From NCBI GenBank assembly GCA_036380735.1, contig DASVEE010000067.1:124001-188000 (forward strand): DNA of 64,000 nucleotides. Direction: 5' to 3'. How positions within the stretch are numbered: position 1 is the first letter of the stretch; each line of letters starts with the position of its first letter. A program made the translations under genes and the position numbers. Below are positions 60,145-64,000 of the stretch, one piece after another. The notes under the pieces are model-generated. The model saw only the letters and a program-made list of their open reading frames with translations, was not told the DNA's origin and did no database searches. Source of the stretch: DASVEE01 sp036380735. Its GTDB lineage: Bacteria; Acidobacteriota; Thermoanaerobaculia; Gp7-AA8.

Positions 60145-61169
60145 TCTATCCACTGCTTCGCCGCCTGCTGTTCCGGCTCGATCCCGAGCACGCGCACGAA
60201 TTCGCCACCGAGCAGATCGAGCGGCTGCAGGAGATTCCGCTCGCGCTGCGGCTGATCGCGGCGACGCACCGCATCCCGCCCATCGCCTCGAAGCAGCTCC
60301 TCGGCATGACCTTCCGCTCGCTGATCGGCATCGGTGCGGGGTTCGATAAGAACGCCGTCATGATGCCGTTCCTCGCCGCGATCGGGTTCGGCTTCGTCGA
60401 GGTCGGCACCGTCACGCTGCGGCCGCAGCCGGGCAACCCGCGGCCGCGTATGTTCCGCTATCCCGAGCATCGCGCGCTCATCAACCGCATGGGGTTCAAC
60501 AACGACGGCGCCGACGCCGTCGCCGCGCGGCTGAAGTCGTGGGACCGCATCGTCCCGACGTTCGTCAACGTGGGGAAGAACAAGGACGTGCCACTGGAAG
60601 GGGCAACCGAGGCGTATGTCGAGTGTTATCGCCGCGTGGCGCCGTTTGCGGATGCGGCGGTGCTCAACCTCTCCTCGCCGAACACGCCCGGGCTGCGCGA
60701 TCTGCAGCGCCCGGAGCATCTCGAGCAGTTGCTGAACGCCGTGCGCTCCGTGCGTAGCGGCCCGATCCTGATCAAGATCGCGCCCGATCTCGACGACACG
60801 CAGCTCCGCGAGATCTGCGACGTCTGCGTCCGCCTCGCCGACGGCATGGTCTGCACGAACACCACGCTCGACCGCCTGCCGGGGATGAACGAGGCCGGCG
60901 GCTTGTCGGGGCGCCCGCTGTTGGAGAAATCGACCTCGATCCTGACGAAGGTGCGGCAGCACGTCGGCAAGAACTATCCGCTGGTCGGTGTCGGCGGCGT
61001 CTTCACGCCGGAGGATGTGCGCACGAAGCTTGCGGCAGGAGCGGACCTGGTGCAGGTGTATACCAGCTTCATCTACGAGGGGCCCGGGATCGCGAAAAGA
61101 TTGGCGAAGGGCTCAGCGCTCAGGGCCCAGGGCTCAGGAGGAGAGGCCACGAGTCAGCGGAGCCCCTGA
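60141..61169 (+). CDS. pyrD: Dihydroorotate dehydrogenase (quinone), class 2
   Basis: The 342-residue enzyme oxidises dihydroorotate with quinone at the membrane. It has the class 2 N-terminal extension (IYPLLRRLLFRLDPEHAHEF), GIGAGFDKNA, RMGFNNDGA, NLSSPNTPGLRDLQ (catalytic Ser), IKIAPDLDD and GVGGVFTPEDV. After the normal end (IAKRLAKG) about 17 extra residues (SALRAQGSGGEATS...) come from a family C repeat that the frame enters before stopping. Confidence 0.93.
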   Translation: MIYPLLRRLLFRLDPEHAHEFATEQIERLQEIPLALRLIAATHRIPPIASKQLLGMTFRSLIGIGAGFDKNAVMMPFLAAIGFGFVEVGTVTLRPQPGNPRPRMFRYPEHRALINRMGFNNDGADAVAARLKSWDRIVPTFVNVGKNKDVPLEGATEAYVECYRRVAPFADAAVLNLSSPNTPGLRDLQRPEHLEQLLNAVRSVRSGPILIKIAPDLDDTQLREICDVCVRLADGMVCTNTTLDRLPGMNEAGGLSGRPLLEKSTSILTKVRQHVGKNYPLVGVGGVFTPEDVRTKLAAGADLVQVYTSFIYEGPGIAKRLAKGSALRAQGSGGEATSQRSP

Positions 61170-61195
61170 GCCCGAGCCCTGACCGCTGAGCCCTA
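61109..61195. repeat. Family C inverted repeat (copy 3)
   Basis: GGGCTCAGCGCTCAGGGCCC and AGGGCTCAGGAGG on the left, then GCCCCTGAGCCCGAGCCC and GACCGCTGAGCCC on the right. The pyrD frame runs through the left arm and centre. Confidence 0.9.
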
Positions 61196-61201
61196 CTGAC
61201 T

Positions 61202-61912
61202 ATGATCGTTTACGGCGTCAACCCGGTTCTCGAAGCCATCCGGTCTCATCCGGAGCGCATTCACTTCATCGCCATCTCGAGGGAGGCGAGCGGCCGCATG
61301 CAGCGGCTCGTGCATGAGGCGCGCGACGCGAACGTCGCGGTCAAGCAGCTCTCGAATTCGCAGATCGACAAGCTCGCGGGCAGAGGCGTGCACAACGGTG
61401 TCATCGCCGAGCTCGATGAGGCCGGCTACGTCGATTTCGACAAGGCAGTGCTGAGCGAGGAGACGCGGTTCCTCCTCGTCCTCGACGGCATCACCGATCC
61501 GCAGAACCTCGGCGCCATCCTTCGTGTCGCGGATGGGTTCGGCGTCGATCTGGTCGTGCTGCCGCAGCACGAGAGCGCCGGCCTGACCCCCGCCGCCATC
61601 AAAGCCTCCGCCGGCGCCTCGGAGTGGGTCCCGATCACCCAGGTGACCAACCTCTCGCGCTCGATCGAGACGCTGAAGAAGGAGGGCTACTGGGTCTACG
61701 CCGCCGCGGCGGAAGGCGACCCGCCGTCCGCCATCGACTTCACGGGGAAGGTGGCGCTGGTGCTGGGCAACGAGGGGAAGGGGATCCGCCGGAACGTCCT
61801 CGACCATTGCGACCGCGTGGTGACGATCCCGATGTACGGCCACGTGGAATCGTTGAACGTGGCGACCGCGGCCGCGGTGCTTTGCTACGAGGTGGCCAGA
61901 CAGACCCGGTAG
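61202..61912 (+). CDS. rlmB: 23S rRNA 2'-O-methyltransferase, TrmH/RlmB family
   Basis: The 236-residue SPOUT methyltransferase has an N-terminal substrate domain (VYGVNPVLEAIRSHPERIHF) and motifs LDGITDPQNLGAILRVAD, LVLGNEGKGIRR and IPMYGHVESLNVATAAAVLCYE (trefoil knot). It most resembles RlmB (G2251). The start is ATG 61202. Confidence 0.9.
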   Translation: MIVYGVNPVLEAIRSHPERIHFIAISREASGRMQRLVHEARDANVAVKQLSNSQIDKLAGRGVHNGVIAELDEAGYVDFDKAVLSEETRFLLVLDGITDPQNLGAILRVADGFGVDLVVLPQHESAGLTPAAIKASAGASEWVPITQVTNLSRSIETLKKEGYWVYAAAAEGDPPSAIDFTGKVALVLGNEGKGIRRNVLDHCDRVVTIPMYGHVESLNVATAAAVLCYEVARQTR

Positions 61913-61930
61913 CAGGGCTCCGGGTGGGCG

Positions 61931-61974
61931 GGTCCTGTAGCTCCCATCTGTCCCATTCGTCCTATCGTTGTCCT
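61931..61974. repeat. Family A element, right arm only (copy 18)
   Basis: GGTCCTGTAGCTCCCATCTG continues to CCCATTCGTCCTATCGTTG. The left arm is missing. Confidence 0.75.
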
Positions 61975-62011
61975 GTGCCCAACACAGCGCTGAAAACGGA
62001 ATAAGGCCCTC

Positions 62012-62040
62012 TTGCGTCCCGTTTGGCACCGTGCTATAAC
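62012..62040 (+). promoter_or_regulatory. Promoter of the tRNA cluster
   Basis: TTGCGT (62012-62017), 17-bp spacer, TATAAC (62035-62040), about 90 bp before tRNA-Thr. It is the best sigma-70-like promoter in the window. Confidence 0.65.
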
Positions 62041-62129
62041 CCGCAGTTCCTCGGGCTCGCCGGTGTAAGCTCAACCAAAACCAAGAGTTTCCGTCTGCGG
62101 GTTTGTGTGTCTTTGAAAAGTCGTACGGT

Positions 62130-62205
62130 GCTGGCATAGCTCAGTTGGTAGAGCAGCTGATTTGTAATCAGCAGGTCGCGGGTTCGAGTCCCGTCGCCAG
62201 CTCCA
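62130..62205 (+). tRNA. tRNA-Thr (anticodon TGT)
   Basis: A 76-nt cloverleaf with anticodon loop TTTGTAA in stem CTGAT/ATCAG, D-arm AGCTCAGTTGGTAGAGC, T-arm GCGGGTTCGAGTCCCGT, and encoded CCA. Confidence 0.96.
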
Positions 62206-62230
62206 TGCCGGTCACCGGCAAAAACATCGG

Positions 62231-62317
62231 GGAGAGTTGGCTGAGCGGTCAAAAGCAGCAGACTGTAAATCTGCCGGGCCTTGCCCTACGGAGGTTCGAA
62301 TCCTCCACTCTCCACCA
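62231..62317 (+). tRNA. tRNA-Tyr (anticodon GTA)
   Basis: An 87-nt class II tRNA: acceptor GGAGAGT/ACTCTCC, anticodon stem-loop CAGACTGTAAATCTG, long variable arm, T-arm GGAGGTTCGAATCCTCC, encoded CCA. Confidence 0.96.
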
Positions 62318-62324
62318 AATCCAT

Positions 62325-62419
62325 CAGCTCTTGGCTGTTGGCTCTTAGCTCTTCGGAGGCCGTTCGCGCGAAGCCGCGGTCGTTTTCCCAAGAGCTGACA
62401 GCTAAAAGCTAACAGCTCG
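62325..62419. repeat. Family D inverted repeat (copy 1, AGCTCTTAGCTCT type)
   Basis: CAGCTCTTGGCTGTTGGCTC and TTAGCTCTTCGG on the left, and CCAAGAGCTGACAGCTAAAA plus GCTAACAGCTC on the right. It lies between tRNA-Tyr and tRNA-Gly. Confidence 0.85.
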
Positions 62420-62438
62420 TGAGAGCGATAGCTCGAAC

Positions 62439-62513
62439 GCGGGAGTAACTCAGGGGTAGAGTCACAGCCTTCCAAGCTGTTGGTCGCGGGTTCGAATCCC
62501 GTCTCCCGCTCCA
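62439..62513 (+). tRNA. tRNA-Gly (anticodon TCC)
   Basis: A 75-nt cloverleaf: acceptor GCGGGAG/CTCCCGC, anticodon stem-loop CAGCCTTCCAAGCTG, T-arm GCGGGTTCGAATCCCGT, encoded CCA. Confidence 0.96.
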
Positions 62514-62537
62514 TCAGGCAGCAACAGGTAACAGAAC

Positions 62538-62612
62538 GCCCTCGTAGCTCAGGGGTAGAGCACGTCCTTGGTAAGGACGGGGTCACGAGTTCAATTCTCG
62601 TCGAGGGCTCCA
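62538..62612 (+). tRNA. tRNA-Thr (anticodon GGT)
   Basis: A 75-nt cloverleaf: acceptor GCCCTCG/CGAGGGC, anticodon stem-loop GTCCTTGGTAAGGAC, T-arm CGAGTTCAATTCTCG, encoded CCA. In many bacteria tuf follows this tRNA; here rpmG follows directly. Confidence 0.96.
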
Positions 62613-62640
62613 CCATTTTCGCGGAACGGAGTATCAGTCC

Positions 62641-62799
62641 ATGGCAGCAGCGCGCGAGATCATCACGCTTCAGTGCACCGAGTGCAAGCGTCGGAACTAC
62701 ACGACGACCAAGAACAAGAAGACCACCACCGAGAAGCTCGAGCTGAAGAAGTTCTGCCGGCACGAGCGCAAGCACACGGCGCACCGCGAAACCAAATAG
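62641..62799 (+). CDS. rpmG: 50S ribosomal protein L33
   Basis: The 52-residue L33 begins MAAAREIITLQCTECKRRNY, then TTTKNKKTTTEKLELKKFC and RHERKHTAHRETK. The zinc-type L33 has two CxxC pairs; here the first (C12, C15) is intact, and the second keeps C39 but has Glu in place of the last Cys (CRHE). It sits in the usual place between tRNA-Thr and tRNA-Trp, 28 bp after tRNA-Thr. Confidence 0.93.
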   Translation: MAAAREIITLQCTECKRRNYTTTKNKKTTTEKLELKKFCRHERKHTAHRETK

Positions 62800-62848
62800 G
62801 AATTAAACGGGGAGACATTCGTCTTCTCGACAGTTTGCGTCTACTTGC

Positions 62849-62924
<76 letters not shown>

Positions 62925-62933
62925 AATTAAATT

Positions 62934-63020
62934 CAGCTCTCAGCTGTCAGTTCTTAGCTCTCAGGACGGCGCCGGTGAACGTGCGGCCGTCCTGAGAGCT
63001 AAGAGCTATCGCTGAGAGCT
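62934..63020. repeat. Family D inverted repeat (copy 2)
   Basis: CAGCTCTCAGCTGTCAG and TTCTTAGCTCTCAGGACGGC on the left, GCCGTCCTGAGAGCTAAGAG and CTATCGCTGAGAGCT on the right. The core GCTCTCAGGACGGC pairs with GCCGTCCTGAGAGC. It lies between tRNA-Trp and secE. Confidence 0.9.
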
Positions 63021-63034
63021 TCGGGGTCTTACAC

Positions 63035-63283
63035 ATGGAAGCGATCAGAGACAACTCGGCCGTCGCGAAGCCGAAACAGTGGTGGCTCGCCACCAGAGAG
63101 TTCATGCGCGACACCTCGGCGGAGATGAAGAAGGTCTCCTGGCCGACCAAGAACGAGGTCGTCGGTACGACTGTCGTCGTCATCGTGGCGACGCTCGTCT
63201 TCGCGGTCTACCTCTGGGGCTGCGATCTGGCCTTCTACAAGGCGATCGATTTCCTCTTCACCAGATTCGGGCAGGGCGCGTAA
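63035..63283 (+). CDS. secE: Preprotein translocase subunit SecE
   Basis: The 82-residue SecE has the amphipathic helix FMRDTSAEMKKVSWPTKNEV and one transmembrane segment VVVIVATLVFAVYLWGCDLA. It clamps SecY in the inner membrane. It is followed 7 bp later by nusG, the universal order. Confidence 0.95.
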   Translation: MEAIRDNSAVAKPKQWWLATREFMRDTSAEMKKVSWPTKNEVVGTTVVVIVATLVFAVYLWGCDLAFYKAIDFLFTRFGQGA

Positions 63284-63290
63284 GGAAATC

Positions 63291-63881
63291 ATGGCGGAAG
63301 CCGGTCAGAAACAGTGGTTCATCGTCCACACCTACTCCGGATTCGAGGATCGGGTGAAGGAGACGTTGCAGCAGCGCGTCGACGCGCTCGGCATGAGCGA
63401 ACGCTTCGGGGAGATCAAGATCCCGACCGAAACGCTCGTCGAGATGAAGGCCGGCAAGAAGCGCGAAGTGCAGCGGAAGTTCTTCCCCGGCTACATCCTC
63501 GTCCAGATGGAAATGACCGATGAAGCCTGGCATCTGGTCAAGAACACCCCCAAGGTCACGGGGTTCGTCGGTACCGGCAAGAAGCCCACGCCGCTCACGC
63601 AGGAAGAGGTCGACCAGATCCTGACGCAGGTCGTCACGACGAAGGAAAAGCCGAAGCCCAAGCACGTGTACGAGCACGGCGAGAACGTCCGCATCATCGA
63701 CGGGCCGTTCACCAACTTCACCGGCGTCGTCGAGGAAGTGAACCTCGACCGCAACACCCTGAAGGTCATGGTCACGATCTTCGGCCGCTCGACCCCGGTC
63801 GAGCTCGACTTCCTCCAGGTCGCCCGGTTTGATCCGAGCGACGAACAGGGCGGCGGCGGAGCGCCAGCGCAGAAACGATAA
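63291..63881 (+). CDS. nusG: Transcription antitermination protein NusG
   Basis: The 196-residue NusG has the NGN domain (QWFIVHTYSGFEDRVKETL; KFFPGYILVQMEMTDEAWHLV; TGFVG) and a C-terminal KOW domain (GENVRIIDGPFTNFTGVVEEV, and TVMVTIFGRSTPVELDF-like end). It links RNA polymerase to ribosomes or Rho. AAGGAAA precedes the start. Confidence 0.97.
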   Translation: MAEAGQKQWFIVHTYSGFEDRVKETLQQRVDALGMSERFGEIKIPTETLVEMKAGKKREVQRKFFPGYILVQMEMTDEAWHLVKNTPKVTGFVGTGKKPTPLTQEEVDQILTQVVTTKEKPKPKHVYEHGENVRIIDGPFTNFTGVVEEVNLDRNTLKVMVTIFGRSTPVELDFLQVARFDPSDEQGGGGAPAQKR

Positions 63882-63883
63882 CT

Positions 63884-63980
63884 AATTGAATGAAGACTTT
63901 CGGATGAAGAATTAAGAATGCCGAAAGATGTCAGCTAATCATTCTCAATTCTTCATTCGAAATTCGAACTTCTAATTCAT
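63884..63980. repeat. Family E inverted repeat (AT-rich, GAATGAAGA type)
   Basis: TTGAATGAAGACTTTCGG, ATGAAGAATTAAGAATG on the left, and CATTCTCAATTCTTCATTCG plus AAATTCGAACTTC on the right. It lies between nusG and rplK and is far more AT-rich than its surroundings. Confidence 0.8.
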
Positions 63981-63991
63981 AGGATTTATCA

Positions 63992-64000
63992 ATGGCTAAA
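63992..64000 (+). CDS. rplK: Probable start of ribosomal protein L11 (partial)
   Basis: ATG GCT AAA (M-A-K) are the last nine bases. AGGA precedes by about 9 bp. Position after nusG and the MAK start point to L11, but only three codons are visible. Confidence 0.55.

Overview
The window is chromosomal DNA of a high-GC, diderm (LPS-making) bacterium. It encodes BamA, a Skp-like chaperone, LpxD, FabZ and LpxA, and many lipoproteins and exported proteins. The gene style (very large CarboxypepD_reg-like exported proteins, six-bladed propeller lipoproteins, GspH-type pseudopilin, Ser/Thr kinases) and the gene order resemble Acidobacteriota or a neighbouring phylum. This is an inference from gene content only; no rRNA gene is present to settle it.

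Layout. 1-2.0 kb: end of a Clp ATPase, a DUF433/DUF5615 toxin-antitoxin pair, and a Ser/Thr kinase fused to an STN domain. 2.2-12 kb: phosphoesterase and tautomerase with overlapping starts, then the envelope block bamA-skp-lpxD-fabZ-lpxA-Gfo/Idh, then MTA phosphorylase and a PfkB kinase. 12-18 kb: amidohydrolase lipoprotein, lytic transglycosylase, NAD kinase, a ClpX-like ATPase without the zinc domain, and a BNR protein. 18-28 kb: two collapsed pseudogenes, exported proteins (LolA-like, a 1161-residue CarboxypepD_reg protein, a thioredoxin-like protein, a propeller lipoprotein and a small Cys-rich peptide), ComEA-like and GspH-like proteins, and a degenerate alkaline-phosphatase-fold membrane protein. 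28-33 kb: an Eco57I-type methyltransferase followed by a SNF2 helicase, a candidate defence pair. 33-37 kb: a glycosidase-like lipoprotein, then a second Cys-rich peptide directly upstream of a second CarboxypepD_reg protein. 37-46 kb: NtrC-type regulator, DUF192, rhomboid pseudoprotease, zinc-ribbon/disordered protein, PTPS homologue, DUF1802, J-domain protein, ECF sigma with zinc anti-sigma, a Ham1-type NTPase and a 61-residue orphan. 46-64 kb: hydrolase, twin Thr-rich lipoproteins, folD-coaE, rplM-rpsI, rpsB-tsf, a 1026-residue KAP NTPase on the opposite strand, pyrH-frr, ispD-ispF, gltX-pyrD, rlmB, four tRNAs, rpmG, tRNA-Trp, secE, nusG and the first codons of rplK.

The most striking feature is the intergenic DNA. 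Eighteen gene junctions carry inverted-repeat elements built from 9-bp words (GAATAGGAC, CTATAGGAC and similar), usually bounded by GGGAACGATAGGAC and its complement. Four further families have the same architecture but unrelated words: TTGTCCGTTTTCC, GGGCCCAGGGCTCAGG, AGCTCTTAGCTCTCAG, and an AT-rich GAATGAAGA type. Two junctions carry long 21-bp tandem arrays. Several elements supply the stop codon of the gene before them. No transposase, RAYT gene, IS element or CRISPR array is present to explain them.

The best candidates for undescribed systems are (i) the two loci that pair small secreted Cys-rich peptides with CarboxypepD_reg proteins, one of them also with a propeller lipoprotein and a membrane-anchored thioredoxin-like protein; (ii) the Clp_N-like/KAP NTPase lodged between tsf and pyrH; (iii) the methyltransferase-SNF2 pair; and (iv) the word-built inverted repeats themselves.
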